The notes below the pieces were generated by a model. That model had not been told where the DNA came from and ran no database searches. It saw only the letters and a program-made list of their open reading frames with translations. The position numbers were made by a program, and so were the translations under genes. A DNA stretch of 64,000 nt. Origin: Ensifer adhaerens (GTDB lineage: Bacteria > Pseudomonadota > Alphaproteobacteria > Rhizobiales > Rhizobiaceae). Each line of letters begins with the position of its first letter. Position 1 is the first letter of the stretch. Positions 11,975 through 20,823 of this stretch are shown here, piece after piece. Location: NCBI GenBank assembly GCA_900215285.1, contig OCMG01000004.1:1472001-1536000 (forward strand), given 5' to 3'.

Positions 11975-12619
11975 ATGACGCATCAATATCTCATTGAACT
12001 AGCCTCCCTGATGGCAATTTTTTCCTTTGCCATTGTGGTGCCGGGCGCGGATACCGCCATGGTGATGCGGCAGGCGATCGTGCATGGGCGCAAGGCCGCG
12101 ATCCTGACGAGCTTCGGCATCGGCACCTCGCTGATGTTTCATGTCACCTACACGATCCTGGGTCTCGGCCTCGTCATCTCCAAGTCCATCATGCTCTTCA
12201 ACGTGATCAAATGGGCGGGCGTCGCCTATCTGATCTATATCGGCATCCAGTCGCTGCGCGCCGGTTCCGCCGATCTCGATACGGGTGCGGTGTCGGCCGC
12301 CGAAAAGGGCACGCCGCAGTCCGCGCTCAAGGGCTTCGGTCTCGGCTTCATGGCCAATGCGTTGAACCCCAAGCCGGTGTTCTTCTTCCTGTCGATCTTC
12401 TCAACGGTGGTCTCGCATGACACGCCGGCGGCGGTGAAGTTCGGCTATGGCCTTGTCATGGCAAGCTGCCTGATCGCCTGGTTCGTTGCCGTCTCCTTCT
12501 TCCTGACGACGCCGGCCATGCGCGCGGCCTTCGAGAAGGCATCCAAGTGGATCAACCGCGCGAGCGGTGCGGTCTTTATCGCTTTCGGCCTGAAGCTTGC
12601 GACCGAAAAGGCGGGCTGA
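11975..12619 (+). CDS. LysE/RhtB family translocator
   Basis: The 214-aa inner-membrane protein has six hydrophobic helices and the LysE/RhtB signature near the N-terminus (VVPGADTAMVMRQA, with the PG..T/M pattern), plus the conserved helix ending GFGLGFMANALNPKP. Family members export amino acids or their analogues; the substrate cannot be read from sequence. Thirteen bases separate it from the MAPEG gene and five from the next, which suggests one transcript. Confidence 0.88.
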   Translation: MTHQYLIELASLMAIFSFAIVVPGADTAMVMRQAIVHGRKAAILTSFGIGTSLMFHVTYTILGLGLVISKSIMLFNVIKWAGVAYLIYIGIQSLRAGSADLDTGAVSAAEKGTPQSALKGFGLGFMANALNPKPVFFFLSIFSTVVSHDTPAAVKFGYGLVMASCLIAWFVAVSFFLTTPAMRAAFEKASKWINRASGAVFIAFGLKLATEKAG

Positions 12620-12623
12620 TGTC

Positions 12624-13124
12624 ATGCGGCGGGTTGGAATTGCAGCATTGGGGATCGTGGCGGGGCTCGTGCCCGTGTTCGCCCACGCTGCTGCCTGCCG
12701 CCAAGAAAAGGCCGTCTATCGCGACCGCGACAATGCCTATGAGCTGGCGTTCTCACCGGTCAATCTCGATGCTGAATCCAATACGCATCGCTTCAAGCTG
12801 AGCGTGCCGGGCACCAAGCTTTGGATGGCGGGCTATGTCCAAGGCTCGACTCCCGTCAACACGTCGAACGGCATCATCTTCCATCATTGCCCCGATGGCG
12901 ACGTCACCGACAGCGACATCATGAAGTGCACGGTCTGGCAGGGCTTCCTCTATGGCCAGTCCGCTGGCCGGATCGACATCCTGCCCGCGCAGGGCAAGGA
13001 GGCGGCCGACCAGATCCTGATTGCTGGACTTGGTCTCGCAATCGATCAGTTCGAAGGCTTCGGCATGGACAAGCCGAAGCTCGCGCCGTGGGATGTGATG
13101 GACTTCAAGGAGTGCGCGAAATGA
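12624..13124 (+). CDS. Hypothetical secreted protein
   Basis: The 166-aa product starts with a clear Sec signal peptide (hydrophobic core GIAALGIVAGLVPVFA, likely cleavage after AHA). The mature part has five cysteines, enough for periplasmic disulfides, and no domain recognised here. The chosen ATG is five bases after the lysE stop; a longer in-frame version would lose the signal peptide. Its stop overlaps the next start (ATGA), so translation is coupled with the SDR gene. Confidence 0.75.
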   Translation: MRRVGIAALGIVAGLVPVFAHAAACRQEKAVYRDRDNAYELAFSPVNLDAESNTHRFKLSVPGTKLWMAGYVQGSTPVNTSNGIIFHHCPDGDVTDSDIMKCTVWQGFLYGQSAGRIDILPAQGKEAADQILIAGLGLAIDQFEGFGMDKPKLAPWDVMDFKECAK

Positions 13125-13873
13125 CGGAGCAGCCTGTTCTTCTCGTCACCGGCGGCAGCCGCGGGATTGGCGCGAGCGTTGCGCTCAAGGCTGCCGAAAA
13201 GGGCTGGGCCGTTGTCGTCAACTATGCGCGCGACCGCGAGGCGGCCGAGGCCATAGCCAACATCATCAACGAGACCGGCGGTTCGGCGGTGGCTGTCCAG
13301 GGCGATGTCTCGCGCGAAGAGGATATCGCGGCGATTTTCTCCGTCATCGACACAGCCTTCGGGCGGCTTGACGGCCTCGTCAACAATGCCGGCGTCGTCG
13401 ATGTCGTTGCGCGCGTGGACGAGATGAGCCGGGAGCGGCTGGAGCGCATGTTCGCCATCAATTGCATCGGGGCGATCCGCATTGCGTCGGAATCGGTCAA
13501 GCGCATGTCGACGCGCCATGGCGGCAAGGGCGGTGCGATCGTCAACATTTCCTCGATGGCAGCCGTACTTGGATCGCCCAATCAATATGTCGATTATGCC
13601 GCCTCCAAGGGGGCGATCGACACGCTGACCGTCGGTCTGGCGCGTGAAGTGGCGGATGAGGGCATTCGCGTCAATGCGGTGCGGCCCGGAATCATCGATA
13701 CCGATATTCACGCTTCCGGCGGCACGCCGGACCGCGTGCGCGACATGGCAAGCTCTCTGCCGATGAAGCGCGCCGGCGAGCCCGACGAAGTGGCGGACGC
13801 CATTCTCTATCTCCTGTCTCCCGAAGCGTCCTACGTGACGGGGGCGATACTCAATGTCTCCGGCGGCAGATAA
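13121..13873 (+). CDS. SDR family NAD(P)-dependent oxidoreductase
   Basis: Classical short-chain dehydrogenase/reductase of 250 aa. Cofactor motif TGGSRGIG lies at residues 10-17, structural NNAG at 88-91, catalytic serine in NISSM (~144) and the YAASK catalytic pair Tyr159/Lys163. The PG segment and the C-terminal YVTGAILNVSGGR complete the fold. An arginine shortly after beta-2 (NYARDRE) suggests NADP preference. The substrate is unknown. It overlaps the upstream gene by four bases; an upstream in-frame extension is an artefact of that gene. Confidence 0.9.
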   Translation: MTEQPVLLVTGGSRGIGASVALKAAEKGWAVVVNYARDREAAEAIANIINETGGSAVAVQGDVSREEDIAAIFSVIDTAFGRLDGLVNNAGVVDVVARVDEMSRERLERMFAINCIGAIRIASESVKRMSTRHGGKGGAIVNISSMAAVLGSPNQYVDYAASKGAIDTLTVGLAREVADEGIRVNAVRPGIIDTDIHASGGTPDRVRDMASSLPMKRAGEPDEVADAILYLLSPEASYVTGAILNVSGGR

Positions 13874-13902
13874 AGCCCCCGGACGGAAGGAAGGAAATCG
13901 AA

Positions 13903-15309
13903 ATGTCCTATGATGTGATCGTGATCGGCACCGGCCCCGGCGGCTATGTTTGCGCAATCAAGGCTGCCCAGCTCGGCCTCAAGACCGCCGTCATCGAAAA
14001 GCGCGCCACCTATGGTGGCACCTGCCTCAACATCGGCTGCATCCCGTCCAAGGCGCTGCTGCATGCGTCGGAAGTGTTTGCGCATACGGCCCATGGCATT
14101 GCCGAGTTGGGCGTCGAGGTTTCGGCCCCCAAGCTGAACCTTGAAAAGATGATGGCTCACAAGGACGCGACCGTGAAGTCCAACGTCGATGGCGTGCAGT
14201 TCCTGTTCAAGAAGAACAAGATCGACACGTTCCACGGCACCGGCAAGGTTGTTGCAGCCGGCAAGGTCTCCGTCACCAACGACAAGGGCGAAGTCACCGA
14301 ACTGGAAACGAAGAACATCGTGATTGCCACGGGTTCCGACGTCGCCGGCATTCCGGGTGTCAAGGTCGATATCGACGAGCAGGTTATCGTCTCCTCGACC
14401 GGTGGCATCGCGCTTTCCAAGGTTCCGGAAAAGATGGTTGTCGTCGGCGGTGGCGTGATCGGCCTTGAGCTTGGCTCTGTCTGGTCGCGTCTTGGCGCCA
14501 AGGTCACGGTTGTCGAATATCTCGACAACATCCTCGGCGGCATGGACGGCGAGGTTTCCAAGCAGTTCCAGCGCATGCTGGCCAAGCAGGGCATGGAATT
14601 CCATCTTGGCGCCAAGGTCACGGGCGTGGAGAAGGCCGGCAAGGGTGCCAAGGTGACGTTCGAGCCGGTCAAGGGCGGTGACAAGACCGTTCTCGACGCC
14701 GATGTCGTGCTGGTGGCCACGGGCCGCAAGCCCTATACGGAAGGCCTGGGTCTGGCGGAAGCCGGCGTCGTTCTGGACAATCGCGGCCGCGTCGAAATCG
14801 ATCATCACTACCGCACCAATGTCGCCGGCATCTTTGCCATCGGCGACGTGGTCAAGGGGCCGATGCTCGCCCACAAGGCGGAAGACGAGGGCGTGGCTCT
14901 GGCCGAAATCCTCGCAGGGCAGGCCGGTCACGTGAACTATGACGTCATTCCGGGCGTCGTCTACACGCAGCCGGAAGTCGCCTCCGTCGGGAAGACCGAA
15001 GAGGAACTGAAGGCTGCGGGTGTTGCCTACAAGGTCGGCAAGTTTCCCTTCACCGCCAACGGCCGCGCCCGCGCGATGCTCGCGACGGACGGTTTCGTCA
15101 AGGTTCTGGCGGACAAGGAGACGGATCGCGTTCTCGGCGTTCACATCATCGGCCTTGGCGCTGGCGAGATGATCCACGAGGCAGCGGTTCTCATGGAATT
15201 CGGCGGCTCGTCGGAAGATCTCGGCCGCACCTGCCATGCGCATCCGACCATGTCGGAAGCCGTGAAGGAAGCCGCGCTCGCGACCTTCTTCAAGCCGATC
15301 CATATGTAA
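13903..15309 (+). CDS. lpdA: Dihydrolipoamide dehydrogenase (E3)
   Basis: FAD flavoprotein that reoxidises the dihydrolipoyl group of SucB with NAD+. The 468-aa protein shows the FAD motif GTGPGGYVCA, redox disulfide Cys41/Cys46 in GGTCLNIGCIPSK, NAD motif VGGGVIGLELGS and the C-terminal active-site HAHPTMSEA (His/Glu dyad). GGAAGGAAATCG precedes the ATG. It is separated from sucAB by four small genes and closed by a strong terminator, so it serves as E3 for the 2-oxoglutarate complex encoded here. Confidence 0.97.
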   Translation: MSYDVIVIGTGPGGYVCAIKAAQLGLKTAVIEKRATYGGTCLNIGCIPSKALLHASEVFAHTAHGIAELGVEVSAPKLNLEKMMAHKDATVKSNVDGVQFLFKKNKIDTFHGTGKVVAAGKVSVTNDKGEVTELETKNIVIATGSDVAGIPGVKVDIDEQVIVSSTGGIALSKVPEKMVVVGGGVIGLELGSVWSRLGAKVTVVEYLDNILGGMDGEVSKQFQRMLAKQGMEFHLGAKVTGVEKAGKGAKVTFEPVKGGDKTVLDADVVLVATGRKPYTEGLGLAEAGVVLDNRGRVEIDHHYRTNVAGIFAIGDVVKGPMLAHKAEDEGVALAEILAGQAGHVNYDVIPGVVYTQPEVASVGKTEEELKAAGVAYKVGKFPFTANGRARAMLATDGFVKVLADKETDRVLGVHIIGLGAGEMIHEAAVLMEFGGSSEDLGRTCHAHPTMSEAVKEAALATFFKPIHM

Positions 15310-15365
15310 TTTCAGCCCGATCTGGCCTTCGTCAAATCCGGGTATGAAGTTTTTATAATCATTCT

Positions 15366-15402
15366 AGAAAGCGCCTTGCGACGCAGGGCGCTTTCTGTTT
15401 TT
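15366..15402 (+). terminator. Rho-independent terminator after lpdA
   Basis: AGAAAGCGCC pairs with GGCGCTTTCT and is followed by GTTTTTGT. The stem is strong and the U-rich tail clear, ending the suc-lpd cluster. Confidence 0.9.
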
Positions 15403-15445
15403 GTCTTTAGCGTGGGCTTATAATCATTTGCGAAAAGGCAAGACA

Positions 15446-15946
15446 ATGAAACCCTTGAATTATTCCGTCCCGCAGCGCGCGCTGCATTGGGGCATGGCGT
15501 TGCTCATCTTCTTCAACCTGATCTTCACCGACGGCATGGAGACCTGGAACCGGGCTGTGCGGAAGGGCGAAGCGATTACGCCCGAGATGATTTCCTCGGC
15601 TAATATCCACGCCTATGTCGGTATTGCGATCCTCGTTCTGGTCATCATTCGTCTCGGCCTTCGTTTCGTTCAGGGCGTGCCGGATCTGCCGTCCGATGAA
15701 CCGCCAGTGCTGAAGCTTATCGCAACGGCGACGCATGGCCTGCTCTATCTCCTGATGATCGCGCTGCCGCTGACCGGCATGGCCAAATATTATTTCGGCC
15801 AGAATACCGCAGGCGACATTCATGCCGATGTCCTCAAGGTGATCCTCTGGGCCTTCATCGTCCTGCATGTGGCAGGCGCGCTGGTGCAGAAATTCTATTT
15901 CAAGACCGATGTTCTGGACCGCATGACCAAGGGCGTGAAGGCTTGA
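15446..15946 (+). CDS. Cytochrome b561-family protein
   Basis: The 166-aa inner-membrane protein has four hydrophobic helices. Candidate heme-ligand histidines lie in ALHWGMA (helix 1), NIHAYVG (helix 2), THGLLYL (helix 3) and VLHVAGA (helix 4), the pattern of bacterial di-heme b561 (CybB-type) proteins that shuttle electrons from quinol. The start at 15446 follows AAAAGGCAAG and begins MKPLNYSVPQRALHW, as family members do; the longer in-frame ORF reads back into the lpdA terminator. The stop overlaps the TTG start of the next gene. Confidence 0.88.
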   Translation: MKPLNYSVPQRALHWGMALLIFFNLIFTDGMETWNRAVRKGEAITPEMISSANIHAYVGIAILVLVIIRLGLRFVQGVPDLPSDEPPVLKLIATATHGLLYLLMIALPLTGMAKYYFGQNTAGDIHADVLKVILWAFIVLHVAGALVQKFYFKTDVLDRMTKGVKA

Positions 15947-16425
15947 GCGGCATAGCCGCTCCGCTTTCTCAAGACACTGATCTTCCCGGCGCTGACTGGG
16001 TGGATCGCCAGACGGTCTCGGTGAGACGAAGCGACGTGAGGCCTGCGGATGCAGCGCGCGTCGCGCTTGGCGGTGAATTGCCGGGCTGGGTCAAAGGCCT
16101 TATGCGGCTCAGGAATTTCATCGTCGGCTTTGTCGGTCTGAAGGGTGCAGGGCCGGGAGAAGGCGCGGATGGCGCTCAGAGCATCGGCGGTTTTCCCATT
16201 GTCAGCGAAACGCCGGAAAAACTCATCCTTGGCTTCAATGACTGGCATCTCGATTTTCGCATCGTGGTCGAGGCGGTGCCGCAGCCGGCGGGGACCGGGA
16301 TTTCGCTGACGACGCTGGTCAGGCGCAAGCGCTGGTTCGGACGGCTCTATATTGCTGTCATCACGCCGTTTCACGTCCTGATCGTGCGACAGAGCCTGAA
16401 AGCGATTGCGGCGGCGTTCAGTTGA
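15943..16425 (+). CDS. DUF2867-like protein
   Basis: The 160-aa cytoplasmic protein starts at a TTG that overlaps the cytochrome b561 stop (TTGA), indicating translational coupling. The sequence LPGADWVDRQTV, the WVKGLMRLRN segment and FNDWHLDFR resemble the DUF2867 family, whose function is not established. It converges on the TraB/GumN gene with an 8-base 3' overlap. Confidence 0.72.
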   Translation: MSGIAAPLSQDTDLPGADWVDRQTVSVRRSDVRPADAARVALGGELPGWVKGLMRLRNFIVGFVGLKGAGPGEGADGAQSIGGFPIVSETPEKLILGFNDWHLDFRIVVEAVPQPAGTGISLTTLVRRKRWFGRLYIAVITPFHVLIVRQSLKAIAAAFS

Positions 16426-17506
16426 CGGCGACCGTCACCGGCGTCACCGTGAAGCCCTTCTGCTGAAGCAGGGAGACCAGACCTTCATCGCCCGGCAGGT
16501 GCAGCGCGCCAACGGCCATGAAGGCATTGCCCTTGTCGAGGGTTGCTTCGGCGCGGTCGGCCATGTGGTGGTTGCGAACCGTGATCATCTTCTTCTCGAA
16601 TTCAGCCATATCGGCAGAGTCGGCATCAAGCTTGCCGACATATTCGCCCAAGGGGCCGATCATCGCTGGCTTGCCCGATGCATAAAGCTCGATCATCGTC
16701 TCCATCAGATCCTTGGTGCGCTGCGGGTCCTTCAGGACGCCGATCAGGCCGGAGACATGCGTCTTCATGGAGACGGAGGCCATGGCTTCGAGCTGCTCGG
16801 TCAGCGTTTCCAGCCCGACAACCTTCTTGCCGGCGGCAATCGCATCCTTGGTCAGCTTCTCATCCAGAAAGTCCGCGCCGGCACCCTTGCGGGCAAGCTC
16901 GCAGGTCGGCAGCGCCACGAAGGTGGAGAGCACCCAGGGCTTCATCTTGATGACGGCAGCCAGCGGAATGCCGCGTTCGGCCAACTGCTTTTCCAGCATC
17001 GCCTTCTGGTCGGCGTTGAGATAGTCGTTGATCGTATGATTGTCGGTGAACATCGACAGATCGGGGCGCGCCAGAAGCTTCATGCTGGCGGCATTCTTGT
17101 CGGCGATCTCGTCGGATTCGACGATGACGGCCTGTGCCGTCTTGAAGTCCTGTGCGGCCGCGGCAGGCAGGTTGATGACGCGCGGGTCGGAGAGGTGGAT
17201 CGTGCCGAGGAGGTAGGAGGGAGCTACGCCCGGCTTTTCGATCTTCCAGAAGATCGACTCGCCATTCTTCAAGTTCGCGGTGTCCTTCTCGACCTCTGCA
17301 AAGCCCTTCGGGTCTTCCTTTTTGAGATCGGCCAGGATGTTCTTGCCGCCGCAGCTCAGGTCTTCCGCCGCCTTGGCCGGCGAGATCCAGCCGAGAACGA
17401 AGACCAGCGAGAGGGCTGCCAGCGTATGCAGGCCGGCAATCAACCACAGCCCGGCATTTCCGAACGAAAAGCTTCGGCTCTGGGAGGGACGCTGACGGGT
17501 CTTCAT
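16418..17506 (-). CDS. TraB/GumN family protein
   Basis: The 362-aa protein has one N-terminal membrane anchor or uncleaved signal (~18-46, ending in SPAKAAED). It carries the two conserved TraB/GumN (PrgY-like) motifs, GTIHLSDPR (~100) and GALHLPGDEG near the C-terminus, which hold the conserved histidines proposed as catalytic or metal-binding. The eukaryotic TIKI relatives are metalloproteases; the bacterial role is unclear. It is likely periplasmic, anchored to the inner membrane. Confidence 0.83.
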   Translation of the reverse strand: MKTRQRPSQSRSFSFGNAGLWLIAGLHTLAALSLVFVLGWISPAKAAEDLSCGGKNILADLKKEDPKGFAEVEKDTANLKNGESIFWKIEKPGVAPSYLLGTIHLSDPRVINLPAAAAQDFKTAQAVIVESDEIADKNAASMKLLARPDLSMFTDNHTINDYLNADQKAMLEKQLAERGIPLAAVIKMKPWVLSTFVALPTCELARKGAGADFLDEKLTKDAIAAGKKVVGLETLTEQLEAMASVSMKTHVSGLIGVLKDPQRTKDLMETMIELYASGKPAMIGPLGEYVGKLDADSADMAEFEKKMITVRNHHMADRAEATLDKGNAFMAVGALHLPGDEGLVSLLQQKGFTVTPVTVAVN

Positions 17507-17564
17507 GCATAGATTCCTGAATTGGTTATCCCGCGACCATAGCCGCGCGACCGCTCAAGAATCC

Positions 17565-17581
17565 TTAACCGGATTGGTTAA
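17565..17581. promoter_or_regulatory. Inverted repeat upstream of the TraB/GumN gene
   Basis: Perfect dyad TTAACC-GGATT-GGTTAA 59 bases upstream of the TraB/GumN start and downstream of xerC. Candidate operator by symmetry and position only. Confidence 0.35.
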
Positions 17582-17646
17582 TGTCGATGCTTGTCCATAA
17601 GCAATGCCGAACGCGAAACCGGCGTCCACTTTCGCTGGAATTGCCC

Positions 17647-18582
17647 TTACGCTCTCGGATGGGCACGGTCGTAGATGTCGAGCAGCCGGTTCGTGTCGAC
17701 GGCGGTGTAGACCTGCGTGGTCGAGAGGCTGGAATGGCCGAGCAGTTCCTGGATCGAGCGGAGATCGCCACCGCCTGCCAGAAGATGCGTCGCGAAGGAG
17801 TGGCGCAGCGCGTGCGGCGTGGCCGTCTCCGGCAGGCCGAGGGCCGAGCGCATCTTCACCATTTCGCGCTGGATGATCGCCTGTTGCAGCGGACCGCCCT
17901 TGGCACCGCGAAAGATCGGCTCGTCCGCCTTCAGATGATAGGGGCAAAGCTTGCGGTAGGCCTCCACCGCTTCCATCGCGGCCGGCAGAAGCGGCACCAT
18001 GCGCGTCTTGCCGCCCTTGCCGGTGATGCGCAGCGTCTTGGTCCCCGGCAGAAGATCGTTCGGCGTCAGCGACAGGCCTTCGGAAATGCGCAAGCCCGAG
18101 CCGTAAAGCAGCGTCAGGACGGCGGCGTTGCGGGCGGCGATCCAGGGCTCCTCGGCAAGTTGTGCATCGGCCTCGATGACCGTCAGTGCCTGGCTGGCTG
18201 CCAGCGGTTTCGGCAGCGATTTCGGCTGCTTGGGCGAGCGGACCGCGCGGGCGCCGGTGGCGTTGGCCAGCCCCTGTTTTTCGAGATAGCGCAGGAAGGA
18301 GCGGATGCCGGCAAGGCCACGCCCGAGGGTGCGGGCACCCGCGCCATCGTTGCGGCGGTTCGCGAGAAAGCCGCGCAGATCGGCGGGGCGGAGGCTGGCG
18401 ACATCGGAAAGCTTCGCCGGACCGCCCGCATGGCTTGTGAGAAAGGTGAGGAACTGGCGCGTATCGCGCTCGTAGGCCTCTACCGTCTTTGGCGACAGCC
18501 GCCGCTCGCCGGCAATGGAGGCCAGCCAGTCCTGCCTCAGCCTTGTCAATCTGTCGTCGGAAATGATGAGAAGTTCGTTCAT
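17647..18582 (-). CDS. xerC: Tyrosine recombinase XerC
   Basis: Site-specific recombinase that resolves chromosome dimers at dif with XerD. The 311-aa protein has an N-terminal SAM-like core-binding domain (SPKTVEAYERDTRQFLTFL) and a C-terminal catalytic domain with GSGLRISEGL (Arg I), HALRHSFATHLL (His-x-x-Arg box), GHSSLSTTQ (His III) and the nucleophile region VYTAVD. The phrase GAGARTLGRGLAGIRSFL fits rhizobial XerC better than XerD, though the two are close. It is a housekeeping gene and no mobile-element ends flank it. Confidence 0.88.
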   Translation of the reverse strand: MNELLIISDDRLTRLRQDWLASIAGERRLSPKTVEAYERDTRQFLTFLTSHAGGPAKLSDVASLRPADLRGFLANRRNDGAGARTLGRGLAGIRSFLRYLEKQGLANATGARAVRSPKQPKSLPKPLAASQALTVIEADAQLAEEPWIAARNAAVLTLLYGSGLRISEGLSLTPNDLLPGTKTLRITGKGGKTRMVPLLPAAMEAVEAYRKLCPYHLKADEPIFRGAKGGPLQQAIIQREMVKMRSALGLPETATPHALRHSFATHLLAGGGDLRSIQELLGHSSLSTTQVYTAVDTNRLLDIYDRAHPRA

Positions 18583-18623
18583 GGCCGTTCCATGGTTGAA
18601 GCGCTACTCTGCTCGACGCAGCG

Positions 18624-18638
18624 TTAGCAAATTGTTAA
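18624..18638. promoter_or_regulatory. CtrA-like box between xerC and the AAA ATPase gene
   Basis: TTAG, seven bases, TTAA: one base off the CtrA consensus TTAA-N7-TTAA, in the divergent intergenic region. Inferred from motif match only. Confidence 0.35.
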
Positions 18639-18681
18639 TCGGCGGAGTTGCCCACCATCTTCCGGGGGCAGGGGAGGTTCC

Positions 18682-19830
18682 ATGCTGCTGAAATCGATGA
18701 GTGCTGCGCAATATCGCTCTCTGCGCGCGATCCGCATGGAACTCGATGGCGTCAATGTCTTCATCGGCGCCAACGGGGTCGGCAAGACCAATCTCTATCG
18801 CGGGCTGCAACTGGTGCAGGCGGCCGTGCGCGGCACGTTTGCGCGGGAAATCGCGGCCGAAGGCGGGATGATGCAGGCGCTTTGGGCCGGACCACGCCGC
18901 AAGCAAGAAAAGGCGCGGCTGGTTTTTTCGGTCGAGGTGGAGGACGAGGCCAACGGGCTCGGTTTCGGTTACCGGATCGAGGCGGGTTTTCGCCCGCCAC
19001 CCCCGGCCGCCGGCTTTGCCTATGAGCCGCATATCAAGCTTGAGGAATTCAGCGTCAACATGGGGCGTGGCCCGGTGACGATGATGAAGCGGGAGGGGCC
19101 GGGCATCACGCTGCGCGGCGATCGCGGCCGCATGAGCCCGTTTGGCGAAACCGCGATGGTCTCGGAAACCGCTATTTCCATGCTGGCCCATGAGGCGGCC
19201 GCGCCAGAAATCGCCACCTTCTGCCGCTTCGTCGAGCAATGGCGTTTCTTCCATGGCTTCCGCACGGATGCGCAATCGCCGCTGCGGCGGCCCTGCCTTG
19301 CCGTCACCGCGCCGCTTCTCGATGAGGATGGAAGCAATCTGGCGGCCGTGTTCGCCACGATTTCGGTCAACCGGCAGGAGATGCCGGAGATCGATCAGAT
19401 TCTTTTCGACGCCTTGGGCGGTGCCGAACTGGTTATTCCCGAGCCTGAAGAAGAAGCTTCCATTGGCCTCAGCCTGCCGGATTTTCCGAAGCGCGTGTTC
19501 AGCGCGCGCGAGTTTTCCGACGGGCAATTGCGGTTTCTGGCGCTGACGGGCGCGCTGATGTCCTATCGCTTGCCGCCGCTGATTGCGCTGAACGAACCGG
19601 AGGCAAGCCTGCATCCCGACATGCTGGAGCCGCTGGCCGATATGATCGCCAATGCGGCGAAGCGCAGCCAGATCTGGATCGTCACCCATTCGGAACGATT
19701 GGCCGAGGCGGTGGCGCAGCGCTGCGGCGTCCGCTTCCGTCACGTCGTCCGGCAGGATGGCAAGACTTGGATCGAGGGCATGCGTCTGACCGGCGAGATC
19801 GCCGGCTCAGACGACGGCGATGAGGACTGA
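18682..19830 (+). CDS. AAA family ATPase (RecF/OLD-like, ABC-type ATPase fold)
   Basis: The 382-aa protein has Walker A GANGVGKTN (residues 29-37), an ABC-like signature SDGQLRFLALTGALMS and Walker B LIALNEPEASLHPDML followed by the switch histidine in VTHSERLAEA. This is the single-chain SMC/RecF/OLD-like layout with a middle insertion instead of a long coiled coil, and no TOPRIM nuclease is visible. Such proteins occur in DNA repair and phage defence, but this one sits among housekeeping genes, so no role is assigned. It is preceded by GGGGAGGTTCC. Its stop abuts the stop of the convergent DMT gene. Confidence 0.82.
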   Translation: MLLKSMSAAQYRSLRAIRMELDGVNVFIGANGVGKTNLYRGLQLVQAAVRGTFAREIAAEGGMMQALWAGPRRKQEKARLVFSVEVEDEANGLGFGYRIEAGFRPPPPAAGFAYEPHIKLEEFSVNMGRGPVTMMKREGPGITLRGDRGRMSPFGETAMVSETAISMLAHEAAAPEIATFCRFVEQWRFFHGFRTDAQSPLRRPCLAVTAPLLDEDGSNLAAVFATISVNRQEMPEIDQILFDALGGAELVIPEPEEEASIGLSLPDFPKRVFSAREFSDGQLRFLALTGALMSYRLPPLIALNEPEASLHPDMLEPLADMIANAAKRSQIWIVTHSERLAEAVAQRCGVRFRHVVRQDGKTWIEGMRLTGEIAGSDDGDED

Positions 19831-20694
19831 TCAGGCGGCTGCTGCCGCATTCTTCCGCGTGAAGATCAGCAACAGCCCGGCAGAGGCGACAAAGGCCGCG
19901 CCGATCCAGACATTGAGTTCGGGCGACTGGCCGAACCAGACATAGCCGAGCGTCGCTGCCGTGATCAATTCGACATAGGAGAGCGGCGCGAGCGTTGTGG
20001 CGTCCGCATGGCGGAAGGCGTTGATGGTCAGCGTGTGGCAGATGAGCGAGATCGCGCCCATGCCGAGCAGCAGAAGCAGATCGTAGCCGGAGGGCGAAGA
20101 CCATGTGAGGATCGCCTGCGGCAGGAGGAGGATCGTGCCGAAGACATTCTGGAACACCAGTGCCTGCAGTGGCGTGGTTTCGCCGGAGGCGAGCCGCGTG
20201 GAGACGAGGTAGAAGCCGTAGCAGACGCCGGCCGCCAAGGCCAGAAGAACGCCGGGTGACATGGCGGCACCGGGCCGAGCGATGACGATCGCGCCGACAA
20301 AGCCCAGCGCCAGCGCCGCGAGCTTGACCCTGGTCATTTTCTCTCTCAGCATGAACACGGCAGCAACGCTAGCCACGACCGGGCCGATGAAGAATGCGGC
20401 AACGGCGGTTGCCAGATCGATGGTGACGATGGAGACGTAAAACAGCGTCATCGCCAGGACCATGAGGAGCGTGCGCATGATATGCGGCTTCAGCCGATGG
20501 CGGGGCGGCAGCGCGCTGCCTTTGTGTTTCATGAAGGCGATGGGCAGCAGCAGAAAGGAGGCGGCGAAATAGCGCCCGGAACTGACCAGCAGGGCGGAAT
20601 GGTTTTCCGAGAGAACCTTGGCGATGCCGTCGGCGACGGGAATGATCGCCGAACTCGTCGCCATGAACACAATACCCCTGATCTGGCTCGACAT
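19831..20694 (-). CDS. EamA/DMT superfamily transporter
   Basis: The 287-aa inner-membrane protein has ten hydrophobic helices in two EamA repeats, e.g. GRYFAASFLLLP in the first and PLSYVELITAATLGYVWFGQ near the end. Probable small-metabolite exporter; the substrate cannot be told. The ATG at 20694 (MSSQIRG) is chosen; the upstream in-frame extension is arginine-rich, overlaps the priA promoter and is not credible. Confidence 0.87.
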   Translation of the reverse strand: MSSQIRGIVFMATSSAIIPVADGIAKVLSENHSALLVSSGRYFAASFLLLPIAFMKHKGSALPPRHRLKPHIMRTLLMVLAMTLFYVSIVTIDLATAVAAFFIGPVVASVAAVFMLREKMTRVKLAALALGFVGAIVIARPGAAMSPGVLLALAAGVCYGFYLVSTRLASGETTPLQALVFQNVFGTILLLPQAILTWSSPSGYDLLLLLGMGAISLICHTLTINAFRHADATTLAPLSYVELITAATLGYVWFGQSPELNVWIGAAFVASAGLLLIFTRKNAAAAA

Positions 20695-20823
20695 GCTTCC
20701 CTCGCTTCCCCGCCTTCGCCTATCCTGATCGAGGCTGCGCGTCCATGGCTGCGCTCGAGAATCACGAAAGGCTGTTACTCTCCTCCTGTCTGTTTCCGGT
20801 TTTCTTTGGGCAGAGCTTGAGGC

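Noticed and set aside
17647..18582. XerC as an integrase of a mobile element
   Set aside because: Sequence matches chromosomal XerC and no attachment-site duplication or cargo genes are visible.
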